Shown here one piece after another: positions 44,120 through 56,374 of a stretch of 64,000 nucleotides of DNA (position 1 is the first letter of the stretch; each line of letters starts with the position of its first letter). The stretch comes from Streptantibioticus cattleyicolor NRRL 8057 = DSM 46488. GTDB lineage: Bacteria; Actinomycetota; Actinomycetes; Streptomycetales; Streptomycetaceae. The stretch spans positions 992,001-1,056,000 of the forward strand of contig NC_017586.1 in assembly GCF_000240165.1 (NCBI RefSeq), read 5' to 3'. The position numbers and the translations under genes were made by a program. The notes under the pieces are model-generated. The model saw only the letters and a list, made by a program, of their open reading frames with translations, ran no database searches and was not told the origin of the DNA.

Positions 44120-44335
44120 TCAGCCGTGCCAGCAGCGGGTGACCACCCCGTCCACCACGGTCAGGTTGATCCGGCCGGCGACGAACTCCATGGTGACCAC
44201 GGCGTCCGGCGGCAGGGTGCGGACGGTGCGCCAGCCGTGTTCCGCGGCGCGGGCGCGGGCCTGTTCCTCGGTGAGCCCGACGTAGGCGCCGGCGTCGTCC
44301 CGGGGGGCGGGGGGCGGGGACGGTGGGTGTGCCAT
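44120..44335 (-). CDS. I78 family peptidase inhibitor
   Basis: A 71-aa small protein, MAHPPSPPPAPRDDAG, then a compact domain AYVGLTEEQARARAAEHGWRTVR and the end INLTVVDGVVTRCWHG. The I78 pattern (G...EEA...GW..R..., then D.R.D.R.N...D..GVV) fits, and these are small subtilisin/chymotrypsin inhibitors. No signal peptide is evident, so it may act inside the cell or be a moonlighting domain. The gene sits about 13 kb from two S1 proteases, too far to infer a partnership. ATG 44335 is used; a GTG nine bases upstream is possible. Confidence 0.75.
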   Translation of the reverse strand: MAHPPSPPPAPRDDAGAYVGLTEEQARARAAEHGWRTVRTLPPDAVVTMEFVAGRINLTVVDGVVTRCWHG

Positions 44336-44559
44336 GGCGGCCACCGTACGTCCCCGCCCGCCGCCCCGGAAGGCGGCCGGGCCGGGGAAGTTCCCACAGT
44401 CGCGTCACACTTGTGTCACAGTCCGCGGCGCGGGGTTTACCGAGGCCATTCACTCGTCCGGGGAAGGACGGCGGCGCCCGGAAGGCCATTCACGGTTGCC
44501 TTCCGGAATTCCCTCCCGGGCATCGCCGATGTCAATTCCGGCGTCGGCGGATAAGCATC

Positions 44560-44596
44560 CGGAAAGGCGCTCCGGGCGATTCCGCTTGCCTTTCCG
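44560..44596. terminator. hairpin after the exaC-DUF779 operon
   Basis: CGGAAAGGC (44560-44568) and GCCTTTCCG (44588-44596) form a perfect 9-bp stem with a 19-base loop, 42 bases past the DUF779 stop. The adjoining 44345-44559 shows no gene, only promoter-like DNA including a GTCACACTTGTGTCAC dyad near 44404. Confidence 0.45.
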
Positions 44597-44638
44597 CAAG
44601 GGCACGGAACCGCCCGGAACACCCGCCGCCGACGGCGC

Positions 44639-45036
44639 TCAGGGACGGGATCGTTCCTCGCCCAGAGCGGCCAGTTCCTCATCGGTCAGCAGCCGGGAGC
44701 GGATCAGGAAGCGCCGGCCGGTGGGCGCCTCCAGGGAGAAACCGCTGCCCCGGCCGGGGACCACGTCGATGGTGAGATGGGTGTGGCTCCAGTACGCGAA
44801 CTGGTCCCGCGCCATCCACACCGGCACCGGTTCGATCCCCGGCACCGGCAGGTCCCCGAGGTGCACGTCGGACTCGCCGGTGAGGAACTCCCCGGCCGGG
44901 TAGCACATGGGCGAGCTGCCGTCGCAGCAGCCGCCCGACTGGTGGAACATCAGCGGCCCGTGGGCCTCCGCGAGGCTGCGCAGCAACCGTGCCGCCTCCT
45001 CGGTCACCCCGACCCGCGCGGCGCCCGCGGTGTCCA

Positions 45037-45037
<1 letters not shown>
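44639..45037 (-). CDS. DUF779 protein (aldehyde-dehydrogenase partner)
   Basis: A 132-aa protein. DUF779 is recognised by the Cys/Gly block FHQSGGCCDGSSPMCYP and the C-terminal FSLEAPTGRRFLIRSR segment. Its start ATG 45037 shares a base with the TGA of the upstream aldehyde dehydrogenase (TGATG). The pairing of DUF779 with an ExaC-like dehydrogenase is widespread in bacteria; the role of the small protein is unknown, but the conserved CC and C suggest metal or redox chemistry. Confidence 0.85.
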
Positions 45038-46560
<1,523 letters not shown>

Positions 46561-46697
46561 GCCACAGCCTCCTGGTCGGCGTTCCGGGGGCATTTGCCGG
46601 ATGTGACGCACGCTACTGCGGGACCGCGTTCCCGGCCATGGTCCGTACCCGGGTTTGGCCACCGCGGCTCGCGGTACCCGATGGGGGCGAGGTGCTG

Positions 46698-46991
46698 ATG
46701 ACGACGAACCGACGACAGCAAGGCGCGGACGACGGCCCGTCCCCGGCGGACGTACTGCGTTCGGCCCGCGCCGAGTTCACCGAGCTGACCGGCCTGAACG
46801 CCGAGTCCGTCTCCTGCTTCACCCGGACCGAGGAGGGCTGGGCGCTGGAGGTGGAGGTGGTCGAGGTGGCCCGGGTTCCCGACACGGTGAGCCTGATGGC
46901 CGGCTACCAGGTGACGCTCGACGAACGGGGACGGCTGACCGGATACCGGCGGGTGCGCCGCTACGAGCGCGGCCGGGCCGACCGCGCCTGA
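46698..46991 (+). CDS. gvpO: gas vesicle protein GvpO
   Basis: A 97-aa protein starting [16 protein letters not shown]. The conserved GvpO core is SAREEF-like [38 protein letters not shown] and [17 protein letters not shown]. GvpO is needed for gas vesicle formation in many systems, perhaps as an accessory or regulatory protein. It is the first gene of the gvp operon; GAGG precedes its ATG 46698, and gvpA follows after 21 bases. Confidence 0.93.
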   Translation: MTTNRRQQGADDGPSPADVLRSARAEFTELTGLNAESVSCFTRTEEGWALEVEVVEVARVPDTVSLMAGYQVTLDERGRLTGYRRVRRYERGRADRA

Positions 46992-47012
46992 CCGACCCGG
47001 AAGGAGAGGCAG

Positions 47013-47459
47013 ATGACGACCGTGGCACCGACCACGACGCTACCGGCGACGTCCGGAGGCGGTGGTGGCAGCAGCGGCCTGTACGACGTCCTGGAACTCA
47101 TCCTCGACCGCGGACTGGTGATCGACGCCTTCGTACGGGTGTCGCTGGTCGGCATCGAGATCCTGAAGATCGACGTGCGGGTGGTGGTCGCCGGGGTGGA
47201 CACGTACCTGCGGTTCGCGGAGGCGTGCAACCGGCTCGACCTGGAATCGGGTCCGCACAAGGACCCCGGGCTGCCGCAGGTGGTCGGCGAGTTGACCGAA
47301 TCCGGTGCCCAGGGCAAGGCCAAGGGCGCGCTCTCCGGGGCCGCGCAGTCCGTCGCCGACGCCTTCCACCAGGTGCGCGACGGCGTCCAGGGCGAGAGCA
47401 AGCAGACGTCCCGGCGCGGCGGCACCCGCCGTAAGGAGGAAGCGGAGGAGGAGCGGTGA
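47013..47459 (+). CDS. gvpA: gas vesicle structural protein GvpA (GvpA/GvpJ family)
   Basis: A 148-aa version of the main shell protein. The GvpA core is [47 protein letters not shown] (residues 23-68, read as adjoining segments), with the canonical V..I.L.GIE-type face. A basic and acidic tail of about 70 residues (KSRRGG... EEAEEER) is typical of Streptomyces GvpA. ATG 47013 has AAGGAGAGG upstream. The shell self-assembles into gas-filled nanocompartments. Translation of gvpF begins inside its stop (GTGA). Confidence 0.95.
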   Translation: MTTVAPTTTLPATSGGGGGSSGLYDVLELILDRGLVIDAFVRVSLVGIEILKIDVRVVVAGVDTYLRFAEACNRLDLESGPHKDPGLPQVVGELTESGAQGKAKGALSGAAQSVADAFHQVRDGVQGESKQTSRRGGTRRKEEAEEER

Positions 47460-48181
47460 CCGCCTACGTGTACGGCATCGCCCGGGCCGGCGGCGAGGTG
47501 CTGCCGGAAGAGGTGACCGGCATCGGTGACCCGCCGCGCCCGGTGCGCACCGTGGAGCACGCCGGGCTGGTGGCGCTGGTGTCGGAGTGCGCCGAGGCGC
47601 CCCGGGCCAAGCGCCGCGACCTGGTGGCCCACCAGCGGGTGCTGACCCGGGCCGCCGAGTGCGGCCCGGTGCTGCCGCTGCGGTTCGGCAGCCTCAGCCA
47701 GGACGAGGAGACGCTGCGCGGCGTGCTGGCCGACCGCGCCGACCACTACCGCGAGCGGCTGGCGGCGCTGGACGGCAGGTCCGAGTACCACGTCAAGGCC
47801 GAGCACGACGAGGACGCGCTGCTGCGGGACATCCTGCGCGAGGACCCGGCGGTACGGGAACGCAACGCCGCCAACCGCGCGGCCGGCGGCGGCAGTTACC
47901 AGGACCGGCTGCGCCTGGGTGAGCTGGTGGCCCGGGCGGTGGAGGAACGGCGGGCGCGGGACGCGGAGTACCTGCGCGGTGAGCTGGCGCCGCTGGGCGA
48001 GGACGTGGTGGCCGTCGACGGCTGGCCGGCCGGTCTGTCGCTGCTGGCCGGCCGGGAGGTCACCGGTCCGCTGTCGGCCGCGCTCGACCGGATCCAGGCC
48101 GACCGGCCCCGGCTGCGGCTGAAGGTGACCGGACCGCTGCCCCCGTACAGCTTCGTCGAACCGCGTTCCGGGGCGGCCTGA
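47456..48181 (+). CDS. gvpF: gas vesicle protein GvpF
   Basis: A 241-aa GvpF/GvpL-family protein: [10 protein letters not shown] at the start, the central LAHQRVL-like [25 protein letters not shown], and the C-terminal [15 protein letters not shown]. GvpF and GvpL interact with GvpA during nucleation or assembly. GTG 47456 overlaps the gvpA stop; its TGA overlaps the gvpG start (TGATG). Confidence 0.94.
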   Translation: MTAYVYGIARAGGEVLPEEVTGIGDPPRPVRTVEHAGLVALVSECAEAPRAKRRDLVAHQRVLTRAAECGPVLPLRFGSLSQDEETLRGVLADRADHYRERLAALDGRSEYHVKAEHDEDALLRDILREDPAVRERNAANRAAGGGSYQDRLRLGELVARAVEERRARDAEYLRGELAPLGEDVVAVDGWPAGLSLLAGREVTGPLSAALDRIQADRPRLRLKVTGPLPPYSFVEPRSGAA

Positions 48182-48420
48182 TGGGGCTGCTGACGGCGGT
48201 GCTGACGCTGCCGGCGGCGCCGGTGCGCGGTACCGCGTGGGTGCTGCGGCAGGTGGTGGCCGAGGCGGAGCGCCGTTACTACGACCCGGAGGTGATCCGC
48301 GCCGAACTGGCCGCGCTGGCCGAGCGGCTGGACGCCGGCGAGCTCGACGCGGACGCCTTCGACGCCGCCGAGGACGCGCTGCTGGAGCGGCTGGCCGAGG
48401 CCCAGCGGCGGCGGAGTTGA
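48181..48420 (+). CDS. gvpG: gas vesicle protein GvpG
   Basis: A 79-aa protein beginning [22 protein letters not shown] followed by a charged, helical C-terminal half (EAERRYYDPEVIRAEL, then DAFDAAEDALLERL). This is the normal GvpG layout, a hydrophobic start plus coiled-coil end. Its ATG shares a base with the gvpF stop. The next gene follows after 22 bases with GGAAGGGGAG as ribosome site. Confidence 0.9.
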   Translation: MGLLTAVLTLPAAPVRGTAWVLRQVVAEAERRYYDPEVIRAELAALAERLDAGELDADAFDAAEDALLERLAEAQRRRS

Positions 48421-48442
48421 GGACCATGCGGAAGGGGAGACG

Positions 48443-48757
48443 ATGACCGCCCGGCTGCCGGAGCCCTACGCCCCGGCCGACCCCGCGGGGCAGAACCTCG
48501 CCGACATCCTCGAACGGGTGCTGGACAAGGGCGTGGTGATCGCCGGGGACATCCGGATCAACCTGCTCGACATCGAACTACTCACCATCAAACTGCGGTT
48601 GGTGGTCGCCTCGGTCGACAAGGCCAAGGAGATGGGCATCGACTGGTGGGAGCGCGATCCGGAACTCTCCTCGGCGGCCGGCGACCGCGAACTGGCCCGG
48701 GAGAACGCCGAGTTGCGCGCCCGCCTGGCGGCGCTGGAGACGGAGGGGACGCGGTGA
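48443..48757 (+). CDS. gvpJ: gas vesicle protein GvpJ (GvpA-like minor protein)
   Basis: A 104-aa GvpA-family protein with LADILERVLDKGVVIAGDIRINLLDIELLTIKLRLVVASVDKAKEMG (about residues 19-65 in adjoining segments) and an acidic/coiled C-terminus. The WW and shorter core mark it as a minor GvpJ/S-type protein, thought to act in tip or nucleus formation. It ends in a GTGA overlap with gvpL. Confidence 0.85.
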   Translation: MTARLPEPYAPADPAGQNLADILERVLDKGVVIAGDIRINLLDIELLTIKLRLVVASVDKAKEMGIDWWERDPELSSAAGDRELARENAELRARLAALETEGTR

Positions 48758-49527
48758 GCGAGCTGCTGTACGCCTACGGCGCGGTGCGCGCCGGTGCCGA
48801 GCCGCCGGCGCCGGGGCTGCGCGGGGTGGCCGGCCGGCCGGTGCGCCTGGTGTGCCACGAGGAGCTGGCCGCGCTGGTCAGCCCGGTGCCCGCCGAGGAG
48901 TTCGAGGAGTCGGCGCTGCGGTCCCGGCTGGAGGACCTGGGGTGGCTGGAGGAGACCGCCCGGGCCCACCAGCGCGTGGTGGACGCCGCCGCCTTCCCCG
49001 GCCCGGTGCTGCCGCTGCGGCTGGCCACCGTCTACCGGGACGAGGAGGGGGTACGGCGGATGCTCGCCGCCGACCGGGAGCGGTTCGCCGAGTCGCTGGA
49101 CCGGGTGGAGGGCCGGGTGGAGTGGGGGGTGAAGGCGTACGCGACGGTGCCGCCGGAGCAGCCGGCCGCCCGCCCGGCCGAGCCCGCCGCCCCGGTGCCG
49201 GCCGGACCCGGTGCCGGCCGGGAGTACCTGCGCCGCCGCAGCCAGGCCCGGCGGGTCCGGGAGGACGGCATGGGGCGCGCCCACGAGGTGGCGCGGCAGG
49301 TCCACGAGGCGCTGCACGGGTACGCCGAGGCGTCCCGGCTGCACCGCCCGCAGGACGCCCGGCTCTCCGGGGAGCGCGACCCCAACGTGCTCAACGCGTC
49401 CTACCTGGTGCCCTCCGCCGAGGCGAGCGGCTTCGCGGCGCGGGTACGGGCGCTGGACGCCTCCACGGACGCGGCCCGGCTGGAGCTGACCGGCCCGTGG
49501 GCGCCGTACTCCTTCGTCACCTCATGA
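48754..49527 (+). CDS. gvpL: gas vesicle protein GvpL (GvpF/L family)
   Basis: A 257-aa GvpF/L-family protein. GTG 48754 gives VSELLYAYGAVRAG, with GGAGGGG upstream; it overlaps the gvpJ stop. The family features are HQRVVDAAAFPGPVLPLRLATVY in the middle and LELTGPWAPYSFVTS at the C-terminus, parallel to gvpF. A long insertion (about 120-155, Pro/Ala/Glu-rich) and an REYLRRRSQARRV stretch are also present. It is presumably a second assembly partner of GvpA. Confidence 0.93.
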   Translation: MSELLYAYGAVRAGAEPPAPGLRGVAGRPVRLVCHEELAALVSPVPAEEFEESALRSRLEDLGWLEETARAHQRVVDAAAFPGPVLPLRLATVYRDEEGVRRMLAADRERFAESLDRVEGRVEWGVKAYATVPPEQPAARPAEPAAPVPAGPGAGREYLRRRSQARRVREDGMGRAHEVARQVHEALHGYAEASRLHRPQDARLSGERDPNVLNASYLVPSAEASGFAARVRALDASTDAARLELTGPWAPYSFVTS

Positions 49528-49727
49528 CGTCGGCCGCGCCCCCGGAGCCCTTCGCCGAGCGGCGGATCGCCCTGGTCGACCTGCTCGACCGGCTGCTGGC
49601 CGGCGGGGTCGTGCTCAGCGGCGACCTGACCCTGCGGATCGCCGACGTGGACCTGGTGCGCATCGAACTGCGCGCGCTGATCAGCTCGGTGGGCGCCCTG
49701 ATGGACGGCATGGAAGGCCCGGCATGA
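49524..49727 (+). CDS. gvpS: gas vesicle protein GvpS (small GvpA-like)
   Basis: A 67-aa minor protein of the GvpA family, with DLLDRLLAGGVVLSGDLTLRIADVDLVRIELRALISSVG covering nearly all of it. It is the shortest of the three GvpA-like proteins here and lacks a C-terminal tail. Its ATG overlaps the gvpL stop and its stop overlaps the gvpK start (both ATGA). Confidence 0.85.
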   Translation: MTSAAPPEPFAERRIALVDLLDRLLAGGVVLSGDLTLRIADVDLVRIELRALISSVGALMDGMEGPA

Positions 49728-49996
49728 CACAGATGTCCCTGGAACCGGACACGGTCGAACGTGATCTGGTCAAACTGGTGCTGACAGTGGTCGAGTTGCT
49801 GCGTCAGCTGATGGAACGGCAGGCGGTGCGCCGGGCCGATGCCGGTGATCTCACGGCGGACCAGGAGGAACGCATCGGGCTCACCCTGATGCTCCTGGCG
49901 GACCGCATGGACGCGCTGTGCGCCCGGCACGGCATCGACCCGGCGGAACTCAACCTGGACCTGGGCCCGTTGGGGCCGCTGCTGCCCGAGCGGTGA
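49724..49996 (+). CDS. gvpK: gas vesicle protein GvpK
   Basis: A 90-aa protein with VERDLVKLVLTVVELLRQLMERQAVRRADAG and the tail GIDPAELNLDLGPLGPLLPER. GvpK is usual in the gvp accessory set and may help shell widening. It is the last gene of the operon. It ends about 18 bases before the convergent Rpf gene, with no clear terminator of its own. Confidence 0.92.
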   Translation: MTQMSLEPDTVERDLVKLVLTVVELLRQLMERQAVRRADAGDLTADQEERIGLTLMLLADRMDALCARHGIDPAELNLDLGPLGPLLPER

Positions 49997-50014
49997 CCGG
50001 CACCGCGCGGCGGG

Positions 50015-50650
<636 letters not shown>

Positions 50651-50699
50651 CTAGGGCGCGTACCCGGCGTGGCCGCACCGTGGCACGCCACACGGCCCG

Positions 50700-50733
50700 G
50701 GGCCCCACCCGGTCGGCGTACCGGATGGGGCCC
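50700..50733. terminator. hairpin downstream of the second Rpf gene
   Basis: GGGCCCCA-C-CCGG (50700-50712) pairs with CCGG-A-TGGGGCCC (50721-50733) with one mismatch and an eight-base loop, 15 bp after the rpf stop. It should separate the two rpf transcripts. Confidence 0.55.
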
Positions 50734-50748
50734 GTTCGGCGCAGCCGG

Positions 50749-51941
<1,193 letters not shown>

Positions 51942-52754
51942 GTGCCGCCCATGCTCGATGTCAGCGACGAGGTACGCGCCGAGATCGGCGATACGGAGGC
52001 CGACCGCCTGCTGGCGGGCGACAACACGCCCGGCCGGTACGACTGCACCTCCTGCCGCGCCCCCGGTGACACCACCAGGGAACGCACCAGCACGGTGCTC
52101 TTCGTCGGCGAGGAGACCGCGGTGCTCGCCTTCGCACACGCGAGCTGCATCCCCTCGCAGGTCGTCCCGGTCTCCGAGGAGCAGCTCCAGGGCGCCGTCC
52201 GGAGCATCACCGAGACCGCGGGTCCGGTCGCCGTCCCCGGTCCGGCCGGCGACGAGGCCGCCCCGGCGCGGCCGGACGTGCCCCGGCAGGCGGTGCTCGG
52301 CATCACCTGCGGCCTGGTGCTCTGCCAGGGCGCCCCGTGCCCGGCGCTCGTGGTGGAGCCGACCAGCCCGGTGGGACGCCCCGGCAGCACCGCCGACGAC
52401 GAGTTCCTCGACCTGCTCGGCGAGGAGGGGTTCCAGCCCGTCACCACGCTGGAGGAGCCGCCGCCGCTGCTGGAGGGCTGGTCGGTGCTGCTGGTCATGG
52501 GGCGGCTGCACGCCGTGCTCCAGGGCGGGAGCAACAGCGCCAACGCCGTCGCCTGGTGGCAGGCGCACCAGCCGTTGCCGGTCACCGACGAGTGGCGGGC
52601 CGCCGTCAACCGCACCAACGAGGTCATCGTCTACGCCGCCCCGGTCGGCACCATCGGCCGTCAGCCCCGCGAGGACCTGCTGCGTACCGCGCTGGACAAG
52701 GCGGCGGCCAACGGGCTGCTGGTCGGCGGCCGGATGCCGCTGGCCGGCACCTGA
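51942..52754 (+). CDS. hypothetical protein
   Basis: A 270-aa soluble protein that I do not recognise. GTG 51942 has GAGGAG seven bases before it and gives VPPMLDVSDEVRAEIGD. An N-terminal CTSCRAPGD pair of Cys, a few hydrophobic strands such as LGITCGLVLCQGAPCPALVV, and a C-terminal VIVYAAPVGTIGR stretch are visible. No signal peptide or membrane segments. It has no operon partner, lying between the rpf genes and the small hypothetical beside der. Confidence 0.6.
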   Translation: MPPMLDVSDEVRAEIGDTEADRLLAGDNTPGRYDCTSCRAPGDTTRERTSTVLFVGEETAVLAFAHASCIPSQVVPVSEEQLQGAVRSITETAGPVAVPGPAGDEAAPARPDVPRQAVLGITCGLVLCQGAPCPALVVEPTSPVGRPGSTADDEFLDLLGEEGFQPVTTLEEPPPLLEGWSVLLVMGRLHAVLQGGSNSANAVAWWQAHQPLPVTDEWRAAVNRTNEVIVYAAPVGTIGRQPREDLLRTALDKAAANGLLVGGRMPLAGT

Positions 52755-52956
52755 TCAGCGGCCGGCGCGCACCCGGGGCGACCGCGGCACCGGCGTGACC
52801 GACGCCGGTCCGCGGTCGCCGCACGCCCCGGCACCCGCGTACGGCACCCGCATACATATTCGGGAACAACGGCGTCAATCCCGGCCACCCGGAAGGAGTC
52901 GGCCAATACGCCCGAACGGCCCGCATCCCGGACGCGTCACGCTCGTTGCCCCTTAC

Positions 52957-53301
52957 GTGCACACCTATGACGCCGCTTCGCCGTACCACGGCCACCACAT
53001 CCCTGCCATGCGGGCGCCGCACGACTCCGTCACCGGCTCCAGCACGCCGATCTACGACGCGCTCTGCTCGGAGTACCGCAGGCTCTTCCGCGCCCTGCCC
53101 GGCGACCGCACCGGTGAGGAACACTTCAGCTACGAGAGCTGGACGCCCTGGGAGCGGTACGGCCCCCGCCCCGCTCCCCCGCCGCCCGTCCCCCCGCAGC
53201 CGTACCACCCGCGCCACCGCGGCATGGTCCGCGCGGCGCTGCCGCCGGGGCCCTCCGGCGGTCCTCCCGGCCCGTACGACAACCGGCCGCACGGACGCTG
53301 A
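52957..53301 (+). CDS. small hypothetical protein (DUF6643-like?)
   Basis: A protein of about 114 aa with a conserved-looking middle, SSTPIYDALCSEYRRLFRALPGDRTGEEHFSYE in adjoining segments, and a Pro-rich tail. I recall similar text in short Streptomyces proteins filed under DUF6643, but am not sure. The start is uncertain: GTG 52957 and ATG 53008 are both possible, with no clear ribosome site. It ends 33 bp before the convergent der gene. Confidence 0.55.
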   Translation: MHTYDAASPYHGHHIPAMRAPHDSVTGSSTPIYDALCSEYRRLFRALPGDRTGEEHFSYESWTPWERYGPRPAPPPPVPPQPYHPRHRGMVRAALPPGPSGGPPGPYDNRPHGR

Positions 53302-53334
53302 GTCCGTACGGCCGGCCGCCCGGTCGGTGACCGG

Positions 53335-54792
53335 TTACTTCTTGCGACCGCGCTTCTCGCGCACCCGCACCGACAGCTGGATCGGGGTGCCCTCGAAACC
53401 GAACTCCTCACGCAGCCGGCGCTCGATGAACCGCCGGTAGCCGGCCTCCAGGAAGCCGGAGGCGAAGAGGACGAAGCGCGGCGGCCGGGTGCCCGCCTGG
53501 GTGCCGAAGAGGATGCGCGGCTGCTTGCCGCCGCGGATCGGGTGCGGATGGGCGGCCACCAGTTCGCCGAGGAAGGCGTTGAGCCGCCCGGTGGGCACCC
53601 GGGTCTCCCAGCCGGCCAGCGCGGTCTCGATCGCCGGCACCAGCTTCTCCATGTGGCGGCCGGTCTGCGCCGAGACGTTCACCCGCGGCGCCCACTGCAC
53701 CTGGACCAGGTCCTGCTCGATCTCCCGCTCCAGGTAGTAGCGGCGCTCCTCGTCCAGCAGGTCCCACTTGTTGTAGGCGATCACGACGGCCCGGCCGGCC
53801 TCCACGGCCATCGAGATGATCCGGGTGTCCTGCACCGACAGCGTCTCGCTCGCGTCGATCAGGACCACCGCCACCTCGGCCTTCTCCAGCGCCGCCGCGG
53901 TGCGCAGCGAGGCGTAGTAGTCGGCGCCCTCGGTGAGGTGGACCCGGCGCCGGATGCCCGCGGTGTCCACGAACTTCCAGGTCTTGCCGCCGAGTTCGAT
54001 CAGCTCGTCGACCGGGTCCCGGGTGGTGCCGGCCAGCTTGTCGACGACCACCCGCTCCTCGCCGGCCACCTTGTTGAGCAGCGAGGACTTGCCGACGTTG
54101 GGGCGGCCGAGGAGCGCGACCCGGCGCGGGCCGCCGAGGCCGGCGCCGAAGACCTGCGCCGGCGCCTCCGGCAGCGCCTCCAGGATGGCGTCGAGCAGAT
54201 CGCCGGTGCCGCGGCCGTGCAGCGAGGAGACCGGGTAGGGCTCGCCGACGCCCAGCGACCACAGCATGGCCGCGTCGGCCTCGCCGCTGGGGCCGTCCAC
54301 CTTGTTGGCGCAGAGCACCACCGGCTTGCCGGCCCGGCGCAGCAGCTTGACCACGGCCTCGTCGGTGTCGGTGGCGCCGACGGTGGCGTCCACCACGAGG
54401 ACCACCGCGTCGGCGGCCTCGATGGCGAACTCGGCCTGGGCGGCGACCGAGGCGTCGATGCCGAGGACGTCCTGCTCCCAGCCGCCGGTGTCGACGATCT
54501 TGAAGCGGCGGCCGTTCCACTCCGCCTCGTAGGTGACCCGGTCCCGGGTGACCCCGGGGCGGTCCTCCACGACCGCCTCCCGGCGGCCGATGATCCGGTT
54601 CACCAATGTCGACTTGCCGACATTGGGCCGGCCGACGACGGCCAGCACCGGCAGTGGTCCGTGGCCGGCCGCGGCGACGTCGCCCGCGACGTCCTCGAGG
54701 TCGAAGCCCTCCTCCGCCGCGAGCTCCATGAACTCGGCGTACTCGGCGTCGCCGAGCGCGCCGTGCTCGCCGTACTCGTTCTCGTGGTCCAT
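53335..54792 (-). CDS. der: ribosome biogenesis GTPase Der (EngA)
   Basis: A 485-aa double-GTPase. The first G domain has GRPNVGKST, the Dxx[10 protein letters not shown] and NKVDG; the second has [17 protein letters not shown] and YNKWDL. A C-terminal KH-like domain ends REKRGRKK. It assists late 50S ribosome assembly. The N-terminal acidic extension of about 45 residues ([20 protein letters not shown]) is usual in actinobacteria. ATG 54792 is the first start. The gene is followed upstream by plsC, cmk and tyrA on the same strand. Confidence 0.97.
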   Translation of the reverse strand: MDHENEYGEHGALGDAEYAEFMELAAEEGFDLEDVAGDVAAAGHGPLPVLAVVGRPNVGKSTLVNRIIGRREAVVEDRPGVTRDRVTYEAEWNGRRFKIVDTGGWEQDVLGIDASVAAQAEFAIEAADAVVLVVDATVGATDTDEAVVKLLRRAGKPVVLCANKVDGPSGEADAAMLWSLGVGEPYPVSSLHGRGTGDLLDAILEALPEAPAQVFGAGLGGPRRVALLGRPNVGKSSLLNKVAGEERVVVDKLAGTTRDPVDELIELGGKTWKFVDTAGIRRRVHLTEGADYYASLRTAAALEKAEVAVVLIDASETLSVQDTRIISMAVEAGRAVVIAYNKWDLLDEERRYYLEREIEQDLVQVQWAPRVNVSAQTGRHMEKLVPAIETALAGWETRVPTGRLNAFLGELVAAHPHPIRGGKQPRILFGTQAGTRPPRFVLFASGFLEAGYRRFIERRLREEFGFEGTPIQLSVRVREKRGRKK

Positions 54793-54849
54793 GAAGTCGT
54801 TTCCTCGTCCGTCAGCAGTGGGGGCCTCGAAAGCAGACCCGGTCTTGGT

Positions 54850-55545
54850 TCAACGCCGCCCGGTGGCCCGCCGGGCGTCCCGCAGGTGGGCGGTGAGCCG
54901 CTCCTGGATGCGGGCGGTGGCCGCGTCCAGCGCCGCCCGGGTGCGCCGGGCCCCGGGCCCGCCGTCCGTCCCGGTCGCGTCGAACGGGTCGCCGAAGACC
55001 ACGTCGACCCGGCCGCGCAGCGGCGGCAGCGCCGGGACCAGCCGGCCCGCCCGGGCACTGCCGAGCACCGCCACCGGCACCACGGGGGCACCGGTGCGTA
55101 CCGCGAAGTAGGCCAGCCCGGACCGCAGTTCGGCGAAGTCACCGCCGCCGGACCGGGTGCCCTCGGGGAATATCCCAAGCACCCCGCCGTCGGCCAGCAC
55201 CCGCAGCGCCGCCATGACCGCCGACCGGTCGGTGCTCCCCCGGTCCACCGGCACCTGGCCGATGGCCCGCAGGAACCGGCCGAGCGGGCCGACGAACACC
55301 TCCCGCTTCACCAGGAAGTGCACCGGCCGCGGGCAGGTGCCCATCAGCATCGGGCCGTCCACGTTGTGCGAGTGGTTGCCGGCCAGGATCACCGGTCCGC
55401 TCGCCGGGAGCCGCCAGGCGCCGAGCACCCGCGGGCGCCACAGGCCGTTCATCAGGCCGATGCCGATCCGGCGGCCGATCGCGGCGCCCCGCGCGGAGGG
55501 CGCCTGCTCCGGCGCCCGGCCTCCCGCCGGAGCCGCCGGGGTCAC
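54850..55545 (-). CDS. lysophospholipid acyltransferase (PlsC-like)
   Basis: A 231-aa membrane-associated acyltransferase with the catalytic motif NHSHNVDG (NHX4D), GQVPVDRGS (motif II) and FPEGTRSGGG (motif III). It moves an acyl group to lysophosphatidic acid or another lysolipid. GTG 55545 overlaps the cmk stop (GTGA), so it is coupled to cmk. Distance to der is 57 bp. The cmk-plsC-der order is shared by many actinobacteria. Confidence 0.9.
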   Translation of the reverse strand: MTPAAPAGGRAPEQAPSARGAAIGRRIGIGLMNGLWRPRVLGAWRLPASGPVILAGNHSHNVDGPMLMGTCPRPVHFLVKREVFVGPLGRFLRAIGQVPVDRGSTDRSAVMAALRVLADGGVLGIFPEGTRSGGGDFAELRSGLAYFAVRTGAPVVPVAVLGSARAGRLVPALPPLRGRVDVVFGDPFDATGTDGGPGARRTRAALDAATARIQERLTAHLRDARRATGRR

Positions 55546-56222
55546 CGGGCCGCCCTCTCCCCGATCAGGGTGACGATGCGTTCGACGACCTGGTCGAGGG
55601 TGAGTTCGGTGGTGTCCACCTCCACCGCGTCGTCCGCCTTGGCCAGCGGCGACGTACGGCGTCCCGAGTCGGCGGCGTCGCGCTTGGCCAGCGCTTCGCG
55701 GGTGGCCGCCAGGCCGACGGCCTCCTTGCCCTTCAGCTCGCCGTTGCGGCGGGCGGCGCGGGCCTCCTCGGAGGCGGTGAGGTAGATCTTGAGCGTGGCG
55801 TCGGGCAGCACGGTGGTGCCGATGTCCCGGCCCTCCACCACGATGCCCCGGGCGGCCCCGGCCGCCGCGGCGCGCTGCAGCTCGACCAGCCGGCCGCGTA
55901 CCTCGGGCACCGCGCTGACCGCGGAGACCGCCGAGGTGACCTGCTGGGTGCGGATGGGCGCGGAGACGTCCTGGCCGTCCACGGAGATGACGGGGGCGGC
56001 CGGATCGGTGCCGGAGACGATCTGCGGCTTGCCGGCGGCGAGGGCGACCTCGGCCGGGTCGGTGACGTCCACCCCGTTGTTCAGCATCCACCAGGTCATC
56101 GCGCGGTACTGGGCGCCGGTGTCCAGGTAGGCCAGCCCCAGCTTGGCGGCGACCGCCTTCGACGTGCTCGACTTGCCCGTGCCGGAGGGGCCGTCGATGG
56201 CGACGATCACCGGAGTTTCCAC
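55542..56222 (-). CDS. cmk: cytidylate kinase
   Basis: A 226-aa P-loop kinase that phosphorylates CMP/dCMP. GTG 56222 gives VETPVIVAIDGPSGTGKSS with the Walker A at residues 10-18. LDTGAQYRAMTWWML, VVEGRDIGTTVLPDA and KIYLTASEEARAARR complete the family pattern. GAGGAAGG lies about ten bases upstream. It is coupled to plsC downstream and 153 bp from the prephenate dehydrogenase gene upstream, with a terminator-like hairpin in that gap. Confidence 0.95.
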   Translation of the reverse strand: METPVIVAIDGPSGTGKSSTSKAVAAKLGLAYLDTGAQYRAMTWWMLNNGVDVTDPAEVALAAGKPQIVSGTDPAAPVISVDGQDVSAPIRTQQVTSAVSAVSAVPEVRGRLVELQRAAAAGAARGIVVEGRDIGTTVLPDATLKIYLTASEEARAARRNGELKGKEAVGLAATREALAKRDAADSGRRTSPLAKADDAVEVDTTELTLDQVVERIVTLIGERAAR

Positions 56223-56332
56223 AGCGCTGGGGCCTTCCTCGTGAACCGGATGCGGGGGGCGGGGTACGGCGCCGGGCCGACGCCATCCCCCAAGGTTACC
56301 GGCCGGGCCCGGGCTCCCGTGCCGGTGCCGTC

Positions 56333-56359
56333 GGCCGGCCGCCGGGGGGGCGGCCGGCC
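56333..56359. terminator. hairpin after the prephenate dehydrogenase gene
   Basis: GGCCGGCCGCC (56333-56343) and GGCGGCCGGCC (56349-56359) form a perfect 11-bp stem with a five-G loop, 15 bases past the stop on the minus strand. It may reduce read-through into cmk. Confidence 0.5.
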
Positions 56360-56374
56360 GGGGCGGGCGCGCGG

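Noticed and set aside
44404-44420. GTCACACTTGTGTCAC dyad as a Crp site
   Set aside because: The resemblance to Crp-type GTG-N-CAC sites is partial and it lies past the 3' ends or in a weak promoter context of small genes.
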